A stretch of 60,557 nt of DNA, taken from the NCBI GenBank assembly GCA_024697645.1, contig JAILFH010000082.1:1-60557 (forward strand), given 5' to 3'. This document shows, in pieces, positions 34,401 through 42,908 of this stretch (positions are counted from its first letter, which is position 1; every line of letters starts with the position of its first letter). Under the pieces are notes generated by a model that ran no database searches, had not been told where the DNA came from, and saw nothing but the letters and a program-made list of their open reading frames with translations. The DNA is from Prevotella sp. GTDB taxonomy: Bacteria; Bacteroidota; Bacteroidia; Bacteroidales; Bacteroidaceae. The position numbers and the translations under genes are program-made.

Positions 34401-35735
34401 GACTGGACACTGGGCTGCAGCGGTTCGCTCATCTCGGGCGACGAGACCTACGGATCGTATATCAAAATCGCCTCAGAAGGTTCCAGCGGAAATCGACGTT
34501 CCTACAAGACGTTCTTCACGACTGGCACCGACTTCTATGGAGAGACTGCCAGTTACACGGTGGAGTTCGACGCGTTGTTCCATCACACCAACCAGAGCGG
34601 CAACTACAACGAGTTGGTGCTCTTTGGCGAAGGGGCAAGTATGCCTGCTGTCAACGGCTATTTCAACAGCGTGGGCAACAACTACCTGTTCCGTCTTACG
34701 GGCGGCAGCTATTACTCCACCGACTATACGGTGGAGAACACATCGGAAACGGCGACCATCGGCGACTCCTGGTGCCATTACGTGGTGACGATTGACCGTG
34801 AGACGCGCAATGTCAGCTATGTCGTGACGAAGGGCAGCGAGACGGTGCTCGAAGGCAGCTATACCGCCAACGACGAAGCCAATATGGAAGTTCAGGGCAT
34901 TGGCATTACGATGGGAAGAGCCTATTCCTATGCCTACATCGACAATATCGAGGTGAAGGAGAAGGCTGTCGACCTATCGACCTATGCCTTCACGGAACCG
35001 GGCACGCTCTCCGTCACCGCTACCATTGACGGCAATTCCGACTACGTGCCCTCCACAGCCACATTCGTCGTTGAGATGCCCTACAAGATGATTTACGACA
35101 GTCCCGACTACAACACGATTGCCGCCACCGATGCGACGTCGGCACTCGGCAGCGACTGGTACACGAACGACGACACGAGCGTAGACGCGAGAGGATGGAA
35201 CCGCTTCGCCAACTGGGCAAAGATTACGTACGCGTTTGCCATCAACAGCGTGAACAGCTCGTCCGAGACGATGTATGTGGATCAGGACGAGGTCGTCTGG
35301 GTAGATTATACCGGAAGTCAGACCGCGCTCCATCTGGTGGAAGGCTATGGTCTTGGACAGAGCGGAGGATCCACGTTCCATGCTGCAAACTTAGGCGACG
35401 AGAGGACACTCATCTACCATCGCTACGACTTCAGTCTGGGAAATTCGGTGAACCTCATGGAGGAATACGTTCATGCAGATGCCGACGGCAGCTATTCCTA
35501 TGGGAGCACCTCAGCCACGCTCCAGAAATTCACCGCCTACGTTCCGCTCGAAACGCTATGGGGCGACATCAACCACGACGGCGCAGTGTCAATCTCTGAC
35601 GTGACTCAATTGGTAAACCGTCTGCTTGGCAAAGACAATGGTAGCGTTGTTGAAGTGGAGGCCGACCTCAACGAAGACGGGAATGTCTCTATAGCCGATG
35701 TCACCGCATTGGTCAACTTTATCCTCGGGAAGTGA
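31419..35735 (+). CDS. Multidomain rhamnogalacturonan lyase (PL11 type) with dockerin-like tail
   Basis: A 1438-residue exported enzyme. Signal peptide: residues 1-22. The N-terminal part (about 25-630) matches family PL11 rhamnogalacturonan lyases, from the opening SRGLVGVKTDNGVFLSWR through several calcium-binding-like DLDGDGE and DWDGDGK loops. A region near 700-790 looks like an autotransporter-associated beta-strand repeat (KQGDGILSMASATHTYTGET). A jelly-roll, LamG-like domain lies at about 1000-1190. The C-terminal 58 residues hold two dockerin type I-like repeats (GDINHDGAVSISDVTQLVNR and DLNEDGNVSIADVTALVN). It should cleave the rhamnogalacturonan-I backbone. No cohesin gene is in the window. 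Confidence 0.9.
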   Translation: MIRRIVILLLLAFCFVLPSQAQRQMDVLSRGLVGVKTDNGVFLSWRRLGEEYYDVTYNVYRDGTKLNATPLSATNYTDASGTASNSYTVSAVVRGTEQAACSAVQPWAGYKWSTWSGYFDIPLAKVYDYNGTDVTAYYIANDAEVADLDGDGEMEIIIKRISTQDADNLYVSRTDGAYDRFEAYKLDGTLLWWIDAGPNMVSGGSHEFNLIAYDWDGDGKAEVLLRGADGMIVHGQTGEVRTDYPQVIGDQTVDTRGSINHTANMTYTNTGAEYLIYMDGDRGIIYDAVKDMDYPLSRESASAWGDSYGHRSSKYFFGAPFLDGRTPSIFLARGIYTRHKMAAYDVDPSTHSLTQRWYWECNDSSSPWYGNGNHNYCIADVDMDGRDEIVYGSMVIDDNGKGLSTTDLGHGDALHCSDFDPYRHGLEIFACNEDNPASNYRDATTSSIYHRLESTSDDGRALCGNFSDDYPGATGRTTQTGMVSCVKDTVISELGDLIAWSDLNFRIYWDGDLLSEVFNSPGTEREAKIEKPGTGRIFTSSGCKMNNYSKNNPCFLGDIIGDWREEFIARVDEGHEFIRIYTSATPTDYSLYTLWHDHQYRQAMVWQMHGYNQPPHLSYFLGEQEGITVAPPPLTTNGRTEISSGTTIGSTYDDQHLLLCEYANTTLTVEDGAAPYILTLNVPTWVQGTNSNSISSPAIKRATYTCNLNGGSLTGDMRLIKQGDGILSMASATHTYTGETDVWGGTLNFDGTLSSSPVTLRRHTTLNTSGGSFPGGITMEYGATLNVGGATTGTIGTVDVGTLTLGYGAMVMLDINSTDDHDCLNATTLVVDDAKVGDDAWENYGPEYIAPVVHLNFGQTPENGVYPIGNVENVAGDLSKVVVEANGLTASMTLQHEDGILYVEIADVSVIMANEPVISVTDMEGFDFSSDYPLLHGSKNSYLPVVSIEHTLTDGITPVLSGTFTSLDGTVSNLGSEKATVIMSEDYESATDASDWTLGCSGSLISGDETYGSYIKIASEGSSGNRRSYKTFFTTGTDFYGETASYTVEFDALFHHTNQSGNYNELVLFGEGASMPAVNGYFNSVGNNYLFRLTGGSYYSTDYTVENTSETATIGDSWCHYVVTIDRETRNVSYVVTKGSETVLEGSYTANDEANMEVQGIGITMGRAYSYAYIDNIEVKEKAVDLSTYAFTEPGTLSVTATIDGNSDYVPSTATFVVEMPYKMIYDSPDYNTIAATDATSALGSDWYTNDDTSVDARGWNRFANWAKITYAFAINSVNSSSETMYVDQDEVVWVDYTGSQTALHLVEGYGLGQSGGSTFHAANLGDERTLIYHRYDFSLGNSVNLMEEYVHADADGSYSYGSTSATLQKFTAYVPLETLWGDINHDGAVSISDVTQLVNRLLGKDNGSVVEVEADLNEDGNVSIADVTALVNFILGK

Positions 35736-35778
35736 GGCTTATCACATTTGTAATCTGTGGTTTGAAATCAGTAAAATA

Positions 35779-35802
35779 AAGTCCTGCGGAAACGCAGGAC
35801 TT
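35779..35802 (+). terminator. Hairpin after the PL11 gene
   Basis: AAGTCCTGCG pairs perfectly with CGCAGGACTT around a GAAA tetraloop. The following T content is low, so it may be a terminator or a 3'-end stabiliser. Confidence 0.65.
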
Positions 35803-36162
35803 ATTGTATCTGTGAATCGTAATCTGTAATCTGTGATTATAATTTCATCAATATTTCTCAACAGAACAAAACTGAAGCCCCTTCGGCTTAGGCCGCTTCC
35901 CCTATGGGGAACGCTCAAATCTCTAATTCTTGATAAATAAATCTTTTGCCCCTGTAGGGCGAATATTTGTTGTGATTGCACAAAACCCAGGGCGTTGCCC
36001 TGAGCTATGAGCGAGTTGGGCTTTCAGCCCGCTTTTTGATAACCTTTGAGAGGCGCTATATTGAGCGACCTCGAATTCTCAATAATTCATATCCGGCAGG
36101 TAAGAAAATTCTTAAATTCTCTAATTCTTGATTTTTAAAAATCTACAAACTACGACCTGAAA

Positions 36163-36316
36163 CCCCCTTCGGCTTAGGCCCTTTGTCTTTAGCGGTTCTT
36201 GCGTCGACTTAGGCTTCGCCAGACCTTGCATGAGACGAAGGCTGCACCCCAAGCCTTCACCGACGATACCCAATCGTCGTCTAGTCTTGGCCCCGATTAA
36301 AGGGGAACGCTCAAAT
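36163..36316 (+). repeat. rep1 with rep2 nested inside, opposite orientation to 12620-12770
   Basis: CTTCGGCTTAGGCC and CCCC...GGGGAACGCTCAAAT are the two halves of rep1. Between them (36181-36291) is rep2 with the stem CGACGAT-ACCCA-ATCGTCG (36262-36280). Confidence 0.75.
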
Positions 36317-36345
36317 GTGATTTGAGAATTGTAATTTGTAATTTG

Positions 36346-36377
36346 AAAAAAAGTCCCGCAACTTTCGCCACAGGACT
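36346..36377 (-). terminator. Terminator of the ffh-folD unit
   Basis: On the minus strand AGTCCTG (36377-36371) pairs with CGGGACT (36358-36352), followed by a T run. It lies about 175 bp beyond the small TPR-like gene. Confidence 0.75.
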
Positions 36378-36551
36378 CCCTTTCTTGGCGCATCGCGCCA
36401 AATGTTTTTAACTGTTTTTTTGTTTTCTTCTGTTTTCTTAAAGCCGCTAACGGCGGAATTCGATCTACTTCTATCTGAAAACCTTCGGCTTAAGCCGCTT
36501 CCCTAAAGGGAATGCTCAAATGTGATTTGAGAATTGTAATTTGTAATTTGT

Positions 36552-36731
36552 CTAGGGATTATACACATCCTTGCAATAGTAGTTCATGATGTCCTGCATC
36601 ATTCGTAGTGCTTCTACGGCAGGACTGTCGGGATCCAGGGCGATAGCCTCCATATACGCATTCATGGCAGCCGGATAGTTGCCACGTCTGCGCAAGTCGT
36701 TTCCTTGTTGGTAGAATTCTTCGGAAGTCAT
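36552..36731 (-). CDS. Small TPR-like protein downstream of folD
   Basis: A 59-residue protein. Residues 1-35 (beginning MTSEEFYQQGNDLRRRGNYP, then AMNAYMEAIALDPDSP) match a single tetratricopeptide-type helical hairpin; a second helix pair is partial. It starts 13 bp after the folD stop on the same strand. A single TPR unit cannot form a normal superhelix, so it probably acts with a partner or as a dimer. Function unknown. Confidence 0.75.
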   Translation of the reverse strand: MTSEEFYQQGNDLRRRGNYPAAMNAYMEAIALDPDSPAVEALRMMQDIMNYYCKDVYNP

Positions 36732-36744
36732 TGCCGTTCTCCTC

Positions 36745-37611
36745 TTATTTCGTTCCTGCCTGCAGCGTGTTCAGCATCAGCGAGCAAATCGTCATGGGCC
36801 CCACGCCACCTGGTACGGGCGTGATGTATGAGCACTTCGGTGCCACGTTTTCGAAGTCAACGTCGCCCGACAGGCGGAAACCGCTCTTCCTCGTTGCATC
36901 TGGTACACGCGTCGTACCCACGTCGATGACTACAGCGCCTTCCTTCACCATATCCTCCGTCACAAAGCCCGGACGTCCGATTGCAGCGATGATGATGTCA
37001 GCCTGACGACATTCCTCCTTCAGTTGTGGCGAGTGCGAGTGGCACACCGTCACTGTTGCATCTCCCCATTGCTTCTGCATCATCAGTTGAGCCATCGGCT
37101 TGCCGACGATATTAGATCGACCGAGGACCACGCATTTCTTACCCGAAGTCTCGATGTTGTAGCGCTTCAGCAGCGTCATAATGCCCAGAGGCGTAGCCGA
37201 GATGAAGCAGGGCAGACCTATCGCCATACGTCCGACGTTCACCGGATGGAATCCGTCGACGTCCTTGTCGGGATCAATCGCCTCCGTCACGCGCTGCTCG
37301 TCGATGTGCTTCGGCAGAGGCAACTGCACGATGAATCCGTCCACGTCGCCGTTCTGGTTCAGACGGTCCACGCATGCCAGCAACTCCTCCTCGGTCACAT
37401 CGTCCTCATAGCGGATGAGTGTCGACTTGAATCCGCAAGCCTCACATGCCAGCACTTTGTTCTTCACGTAGGTCTCCGAACCACCGTCGTGACCCACGAG
37501 TACTGCTGCCAGATGGGGTTGCTTGCCACCATCGGCCACTATCTGCCTAACTCGCTCGGCAATCTCGGCCTTGATTTGCGCTGCCGTTGCTTTTCCGTCT
37601 ATCAGTTGCAT
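36745..37611 (-). CDS. folD: Bifunctional methylenetetrahydrofolate dehydrogenase / cyclohydrolase
   Basis: A 288-residue FolD. Signatures include [13 protein letters not shown] with the catalytic-type Lys (about residues 48-60), [12 protein letters not shown] (about 93-104), DVDGFHPVN (about 116-124) and [10 protein letters not shown] (about 163-172). It interconverts 5,10-methylene-THF and 10-formyl-THF. It follows ffh after a 33-bp gap. Confidence 0.96.
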   Translation of the reverse strand: MQLIDGKATAAQIKAEIAERVRQIVADGGKQPHLAAVLVGHDGGSETYVKNKVLACEACGFKSTLIRYEDDVTEEELLACVDRLNQNGDVDGFIVQLPLPKHIDEQRVTEAIDPDKDVDGFHPVNVGRMAIGLPCFISATPLGIMTLLKRYNIETSGKKCVVLGRSNIVGKPMAQLMMQKQWGDATVTVCHSHSPQLKEECRQADIIIAAIGRPGFVTEDMVKEGAVVIDVGTTRVPDATRKSGFRLSGDVDFENVAPKCSYITPVPGGVGPMTICSLMLNTLQAGTK

Positions 37612-37644
37612 CGTCTCGTCTGTTTTATGGGGTTACTTTCGTTT

Positions 37645-38982
37645 CTATTTCCTGCGGGGCATTCCACGCATCATTCCGCGCATGCCGCTCATGCCGCCGC
37701 CCGACACCATCTTCATCATTTTGCGAGTCTGGTCGAACTGCTTCATGAGGCGGTTCACCTCTTCCACCTTCGTGCCTGAGCCCCTTGCGATGCGCAGTCG
37801 GCGGCTCTGGTTCAGAGCGTCGGGATGAGAGCGCTCATACGGCGTCATCGAGTTGATAATCGCCTCAATGCCCTTGAATGCGTTGTCGTCGATGTCTAGG
37901 TCCTTGATTTGCTTGCCTACGCCAGGAATCATTGCAGCCAGATCCTTGATGTTGCCCATCTTCTTGATTTGCTGAATCTGTCCCATGAAGTCGTTGAAGT
38001 CGAACTGGTTTTTCTTGATTTTCTTCTCCAGTCGCTTTGCCTCTTCCTCGTCGAACTGCTCCTGCGCACGTTCCACAAGGCTCACAACGTCGCCCATTCC
38101 GAGGATGCGGTCGGCCATACGAGCAGGATGGAACACGTCGATGGCTTCCATCTTCTCACCTGTACCGATGAACTTGATGGGCTTGGTCACCACCGTGCGA
38201 ATCGATAGGGCAGCACCACCTCGGGTGTCACCGTCGAGTTTCGTCAGCACCACGCCGTCGAAGTCCAGACGGTCGTTGAATTCCTTAGCGGTGTTCACGG
38301 CATCCTGACCCGTCATTGAGTCAACGACGAACAGAGTTTCGTCGGGGTTCAGGAAGTTTTTCAGACGCTCAATCTCGTCCATCATCTCCTCGTCGACGGC
38401 AAGTCGACCGGCAGTATCGACAATCACCACGTCATTGCCCTTCGCCTTTGCTTCCTGCAGGGCGTGCTCGGCAATTGAGATCACATCCTTGTTCTCGGGC
38501 TCTGAATAGACGGGGACTCCCACCTGCTCGCCCACCACGTGCAACTGCTGAATGGCAGCAGGACGATAAACGTCGCACGCTACGAGCAGAGGTTTCTTGT
38601 GGCGCTTGTTCTTCAGCATGTTCGCCAGTTTACCACTGAACGTCGTCTTACCCGAACCTTGCAGACCCGACATCAGCACGATGGAAGGCTTGCCCTCGAG
38701 TTTCAGTTCCACGGCCTCGCCGCCCATCAACTCTGCCAACTCGTCGTGAACCAGTTTCACCATGAGTTGTCCGGGCTTAATGGCTGTAAGCACATTCATA
38801 CCCAGTGCCTTCTCCTTCACGGTGTCGGTGAACGTCTTCGCAACCTTGTAGTTCACGTCAGCGTCGAGCAGTGCACGGCGAACGTCCTTCAGGGTTTCCG
38901 CAACGTTGATCTCGGTGATTTTGCCTTCACCTTTCAGTATCTTAAACGATCTTTCTAGTCTGTCACTAAGATTTTCAAACAT
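37645..38982 (-). CDS. ffh: Signal recognition particle protein Ffh
   Basis: A 445-residue SRP54 GTPase. It has the N domain, the G domain with GLQGSGKTTFSGKLA (about residues 110-124) and DTAGRL (about 190), and a C-terminal methionine-rich M domain ending GGGMSGMRGMMRGMPRRK, which binds signal sequences and 4.5S RNA. It targets membrane proteins to the translocon. It is the first gene of a unit with folD and the small TPR-like gene. Confidence 0.97.
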   Translation of the reverse strand: MFENLSDRLERSFKILKGEGKITEINVAETLKDVRRALLDADVNYKVAKTFTDTVKEKALGMNVLTAIKPGQLMVKLVHDELAELMGGEAVELKLEGKPSIVLMSGLQGSGKTTFSGKLANMLKNKRHKKPLLVACDVYRPAAIQQLHVVGEQVGVPVYSEPENKDVISIAEHALQEAKAKGNDVVIVDTAGRLAVDEEMMDEIERLKNFLNPDETLFVVDSMTGQDAVNTAKEFNDRLDFDGVVLTKLDGDTRGGAALSIRTVVTKPIKFIGTGEKMEAIDVFHPARMADRILGMGDVVSLVERAQEQFDEEEAKRLEKKIKKNQFDFNDFMGQIQQIKKMGNIKDLAAMIPGVGKQIKDLDIDDNAFKGIEAIINSMTPYERSHPDALNQSRRLRIARGSGTKVEEVNRLMKQFDQTRKMMKMVSGGGMSGMRGMMRGMPRRK

Positions 38983-39370
38983 GATGATATTTTTACGAAT
39001 TAAGAATTTTCTTTTTGTCTATTTCAATTTTGCCGTGCAAAGGTAATCATTTTTCATGACCCTTGCAATCTTTTGACCAATTCTTTAATCAATTTCACAT
39101 TTTTATCCCCTTCCTAACTGCTCACAACTACTTATAACGACTCACAATTGCGCAAGCGCGCCGAGCCATTCAATCTTTGGAAACGCTTGGTTTTCTTGTT
39201 ACCTTGTTACTTTGGTACTTTGGAAAAGGCCGCGACGGCGGAACTCAGCCGGTTCTCACTGAAACCCTTCGGCTTAGGCCGCTTCCCCTATGGGGAATGC
39301 TCAAACTTTGTTACTTGTTACCTTGGAACTCCCCGTGTGTCTTCTTATAATTTGAGTCGAGTAACTAGAG
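38983..39370. other. ffh promoter and repeat gap
   Basis: The ffh promoter lies at 39038-39068. Beyond it are 8-bp GTTACCTT-type words (about 39190-39225), a short GCCGC/GCGGA remnant of rep6, rep1 (39265-39305) and more GTTAC words. No gene. Confidence 0.6.
39038..39068 (-). promoter_or_regulatory. Promoter of ffh
   Basis: Minus-strand TACCTTTG (39038-39045) with TTG 20 bp upstream (39066-39068). Confidence 0.7.
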
Positions 39371-40375
39371 TTAAATTTTGAATCGGGCAACTAGAGGTAA
39401 ATGATCACTGAATCCGCGTAAATATCTGGGCCCCAGAAAGTTACGGACAGGCTTAACGCCTCCGTAAACCTCGTCTTCTTCAAGCAGGAAAGGTGCATCA
39501 AAGATGAAGCATTCGGAAAGTTCTTGGCGCATTGACGGCGAAACAAACATATGGTCGAGTGATCCCCATTCGCCTTGAAATTTGTAAGTTCCCTTGGCAC
39601 CGTTGTGTCCTTTTGCAGATTTTGAAATATCAATGAGCGATGCTTCTTCTATGTGGCGAATGCTTTTATTGTTGTTGTAGTCGTTGAAATCGCCACAGAC
39701 TACAACTTTTGCGTCGGGTTGTATTTTGTAGAGAGAGTCAATTGCTTCCGTCAGTTTGTTTGCGATGAGCATTCGGTGCGGTTGCGTAGCGTGTTCGCCT
39801 CCAGAACGGCTGGGGGCATGCACCACAAAGACATGCAGTGTGTCGCCAGAAATAATCAGTCCGCTGGCATAGAGAATGTCGCGTGTGGGATGCATGTCCT
39901 TCAGTGGTTCCACGCGCAGGGCATAATGATTTAGCAGCCTGAAAGAGAAGGGAGAATATAGCAGGGCCACATCGATGCCTCGGGGATCTTGCGAATTTGT
40001 CATGATATATTCATATTTGGCATTACGCAATATCGAACGGCAGGTTAGATCATAGAGAACGGAATCGTTTTCGACTTCACACAAGGCAACAAGCGCTGGC
40101 AATTGCCATGAGGGGGTGTTGTCAGAATCCATCAAAGAGTTCTCTTCCGCCTTATTAAAGTGAGTCTCGCCAAATGACGTTCCCATTTCGCCACATGCCA
40201 AGATTTCTCTTCCAATGTTGTTGAGTTTGTTCCAATAGCGAGTTGAAGTCCAATGGTTCTTACCATCAGGTGTCCACTCTAAATCGTTTTTCAGAGAGTC
40301 ATGGCTGCAGTCGAAAAGATTCTCGCAGTTGAGACTAACAATTGTTAGTAAACTTGAGAGCAGTAGTTGAATCAT
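39371..40375 (-). CDS. Endonuclease/exonuclease/phosphatase family protein
   Basis: A 334-residue protein of the EEP (DNase I-like) superfamily: SLNCENLFD at the start of the mature part, CEVEND, the VVHAPSRSGG region, GDFNDYN and a final FSDHLPL. These carry the metal and catalytic His/Asp residues. The start at 40375 (MIQLLLSSLLTIVS) gives a hydrophobic export segment; upstream codons in frame are non-ATG. Probably a secreted or periplasmic nuclease or phosphodiesterase; the substrate is unknown. Confidence 0.88.
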   Translation of the reverse strand: MIQLLLSSLLTIVSLNCENLFDCSHDSLKNDLEWTPDGKNHWTSTRYWNKLNNIGREILACGEMGTSFGETHFNKAEENSLMDSDNTPSWQLPALVALCEVENDSVLYDLTCRSILRNAKYEYIMTNSQDPRGIDVALLYSPFSFRLLNHYALRVEPLKDMHPTRDILYASGLIISGDTLHVFVVHAPSRSGGEHATQPHRMLIANKLTEAIDSLYKIQPDAKVVVCGDFNDYNNNKSIRHIEEASLIDISKSAKGHNGAKGTYKFQGEWGSLDHMFVSPSMRQELSECFIFDAPFLLEEDEVYGGVKPVRNFLGPRYLRGFSDHLPLVARFKI

Positions 40376-40436
40376 GATAGAAATTAAGGTTGTTTGAATG
40401 CAGTAGGGGAACCGTTTTTGCAAAGCCTAAAGCAGT

Positions 40437-41057
40437 TCACCTAATGAAATTCGTCCGTAGAGGTTGCTCGAGATCAGGATGTCCGTCGCTGGCAATGTTC
40501 AGTTTGCGAATCATCCACGCCATATTGCGTCCGAGTGTCCTCATGGTCTGCATACCCTCTTCGTCAAGAGCGGCTTGTCCGGGCGTTTGTCCGTAGACCA
40601 TGTTCCAATATTGGGAGGAGACAATCGGCATGTTGAGGATGCCGAAATACTTGTTGAGTCGGTCGAAGGCAGCAGAGGCTCCACCACGTCGGCAGACGAC
40701 GACGGAGGCAGCGGGCTTGAATCTCAGTTCGCGACCGAGGGAGTAGAACACACGGTCGAGGAGCGCACAAAGAGAGCCGTTAGGTCCACCATAGTAGACA
40801 GGCGATCCGATGATGAGGCCGTCGATGCCATCGCGGATGGTCTGGAACACTTGCTGATAGAGGTCGTCGTGGAACGTGCAGCGTCCGATGCGTCCGCACA
40901 TCGCACAGGCGATGCACCCCTGGACAGCCTTTGGTCCGATGTTGATGATTTGCGTCTCGACGCCTTCCTGCTGGAGGGAGTTGGCTACTTCGCTGAGCGC
41001 GGTGAACGTGTTGCCCCTTGGACGGGGACTTCCATTGATGAGGAGTACCTTTGACAT
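40437..41057 (-). CDS. Flavodoxin-like NAD(P)H-dependent FMN reductase with Cys motif
   Basis: A 206-residue flavoprotein. The FMN phosphate loop NGSPRPRGNT is at about residues 8-17 and the SPVYYGGPNG loop near 85. The Cys-rich segment CIACAMCGRIGRC (about 48-60) is like that of iron-sulfur flavoproteins, which bind a [4Fe-4S] cluster. Probably a redox enzyme of the NADPH-dependent FMN reductase family. Its start is followed upstream by the gap containing the OmpA control region. Confidence 0.88.
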   Translation of the reverse strand: MSKVLLINGSPRPRGNTFTALSEVANSLQQEGVETQIINIGPKAVQGCIACAMCGRIGRCTFHDDLYQQVFQTIRDGIDGLIIGSPVYYGGPNGSLCALLDRVFYSLGRELRFKPAASVVVCRRGGASAAFDRLNKYFGILNMPIVSSQYWNMVYGQTPGQAALDEEGMQTMRTLGRNMAWMIRKLNIASDGHPDLEQPLRTNFIR

Positions 41058-41499
41058 GTGCTGAATAGTTTAATTTGTGCAAATTTACAAATTATTTTCG
41101 TACTCGCATACGGGATAGGGGAGAATTAACAAGAATTAAATGTGAGAAAAATAACGCTGAGGTTTGGTGGATTCAGAATTTTTTCTTTACTTTGCAAGAT
41201 GAATGAGGAGTATCGGGAGAAGTTCAAGGGTTCAATGGTTCAAGGGTTCAGAAGATTCTTCAGGAGTTCAGGAGTTCAGGAGTTGAGGAGTTCAGACAAT
41301 ACTTCTACTGGATGAAACCTGACACAAGATCTTTGGGACTTGAATTTTCGTGCAAACCGAACGCAGAGAGGACTTGTTTTCATTTGCTGAGGTGCTGCTG
41401 AAAATCACGACAAGGTCGTAAACTTGAAACTTGAAACTTTTTGAAACTTGAAACTCCTTGAAAAGGAACAAATATAAACTTTTAAATAAGAATTGGAAT
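41058..41499. other. Upstream region of the OmpA gene with word repeats
   Basis: A likely promoter (TTTG about 41163, 20 bp, then TTACTTTG about 41187, one mismatch to the -7 box) would give a leader of about 300 nt. The leader has 8-bp GTTCAAGG/GTTCAGGA words (about 41225-41305) and 7-bp AAACTTG words (about 41420-41457). No gene. Confidence 0.5.
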
Positions 41500-42624
41500 A
41501 TGAAAAAATTATTGTTTACGCTCGTTGCCGTCCTGATGACGGCTGGTGCTCAGGCCCAAACAGTGACCGAGAGCAAGACAATGGACAATTTCTATGTAGG
41601 AATTAACGGTGGTGTTGCTACGAAGGCTACTGGACATAAGTGGCTGGACAACCTGAACCCGAACGCTGGTCTGCGTATCGGTCGCTGGTTCACTCCAGTA
41701 TTCGGTCTGGCAGTGGAGAGCAATGCCTACTTCTCGAACAAGCCCTATATTTCGACTGGAACGGCTGTGCGCTTCCTGAACTCGAGTCTGCTGGGAACCG
41801 TGAACTTCACCAACTGGTTTGGCGGCTATCCCGGTGAGCCCCGTGTGTTTGAGGTCGTAGGTCTCTACGGCATCGGATGGGGTCATCTGTTTGGCGACTC
41901 TCCCTATCAGGAGTTGTATCAGTCGAATCAACTTATGTTCCGCAACAACATGACCTCGAAGGCAGCCATTGACCTCGTGTTCAACCTGGGTGAGGCGAAG
42001 GCTTGGCAATTCTATGTGGAGCCGTCGGTGACATGGGGTCTGAACGACTACATCTTCCCCGGGGACAAAGGTACGGTTATCACCGAACTGGGTAATGCGG
42101 GACTGGAATACAACATCAACAAGATGTATTTCCAGTTGAACGCTGGCTTCATCTATAAGTTCAAGAACTCGAACGGCACGCATAACTTCACCATCGCACG
42201 TCTGCGCGACCAGGCCGAGATAGACGGTCTGAACGCCGAGATCAACCGCCTGCGCGAGGAGTTGGCTAAGAAGCCTCGCGAGATTGTGAAGGAAGTGGAA
42301 GTGGTGAAGGAAGTTGCCGGTAAGGATGTCGTGAGAGAGGTGAAGGTAGAGGATCTCGTATTCGTGACCTTCGCTCAGGGCAAGTCTGAACTGACTGCTG
42401 ACGCTCGCAAGGCCCTTGCAAACATCCAGCCGGGCAAGCACGTGCAGATTGTAGGTACGGCATCGCCTGAAGGTAATCCCGAACTGAACCAGAAACTCTC
42501 ACAGGCACGTGCTGACGCTGTTGCCCACTACCTGCTGACCCGCGGCGTTGCCGTTGACGAGGCTACTGGTAAGGGCGTTCAGGGCACTACCTCGAACCGT
42601 CTGGCAGTTGTTTACGTGAAGTAA
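41500..42624 (+). CDS. OmpA family outer-membrane protein
   Basis: A 374-residue protein. Signal peptide MKKLLFTLVAVLMTAGAQAQ fixes the start at 41500 rather than an in-frame ATG at 41458. An N-terminal beta-barrel (about 25-235) is followed by a coiled-coil linker (about 240-280, LRDQAEIDGLNAEINRLREE) and an OmpA-C peptidoglycan-binding domain (about 290-374, with GTASPEGNPELNQKLSQARA). Such proteins are abundant structural links between outer membrane and peptidoglycan. Confidence 0.94.
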   Translation: MKKLLFTLVAVLMTAGAQAQTVTESKTMDNFYVGINGGVATKATGHKWLDNLNPNAGLRIGRWFTPVFGLAVESNAYFSNKPYISTGTAVRFLNSSLLGTVNFTNWFGGYPGEPRVFEVVGLYGIGWGHLFGDSPYQELYQSNQLMFRNNMTSKAAIDLVFNLGEAKAWQFYVEPSVTWGLNDYIFPGDKGTVITELGNAGLEYNINKMYFQLNAGFIYKFKNSNGTHNFTIARLRDQAEIDGLNAEINRLREELAKKPREIVKEVEVVKEVAGKDVVREVKVEDLVFVTFAQGKSELTADARKALANIQPGKHVQIVGTASPEGNPELNQKLSQARADAVAHYLLTRGVAVDEATGKGVQGTTSNRLAVVYVK

Positions 42625-42908
42625 GAGATTCGGGAAGCACTGCTTCCTTTGGGACAAGGAGCAAGGGGCAAGGAACGAGAGAGATGCCCAGTGGCGACGA
42701 TTGATGCAGACCGTAGTGGTCAACGCAGATCAAGATTCTCTTCTTCCTCGCCTCTTGATTTTGTTAAGTTTGTTGTGATGGTTCAGTTCTTTTGACTTTT
42801 CGATTTTGACTTTGTCGACGTTAGTCATGACTCTGCCAAACAAGCAGACGAACGCAATTTTCTTGTCTTTTTCAAAAAACTAGACTCATTGATGAAAATA
42901 AGAAATAT

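Larger units (their letters stand above)
35736..36551. other. Repeat-filled 0.8-kb gap
   Basis: Contents: rep8-like words (about 35745-35840) with a terminator hairpin (35779-35802), rep1 (35878-35920), rep5 (35935-36040), inverted rep4 (36052-36149), rep1 with nested rep2 (36163-36316), a minus-strand terminator (36346-36377), rep6 (36385-36458) and a second rep1 (36482-36520). No gene. Confidence 0.7.

Noticed and set aside
31419..35735. Cellulosome component
   Set aside because: Dockerin-like repeats alone do not show a cellulosome; no cohesin or scaffoldin is in the window.
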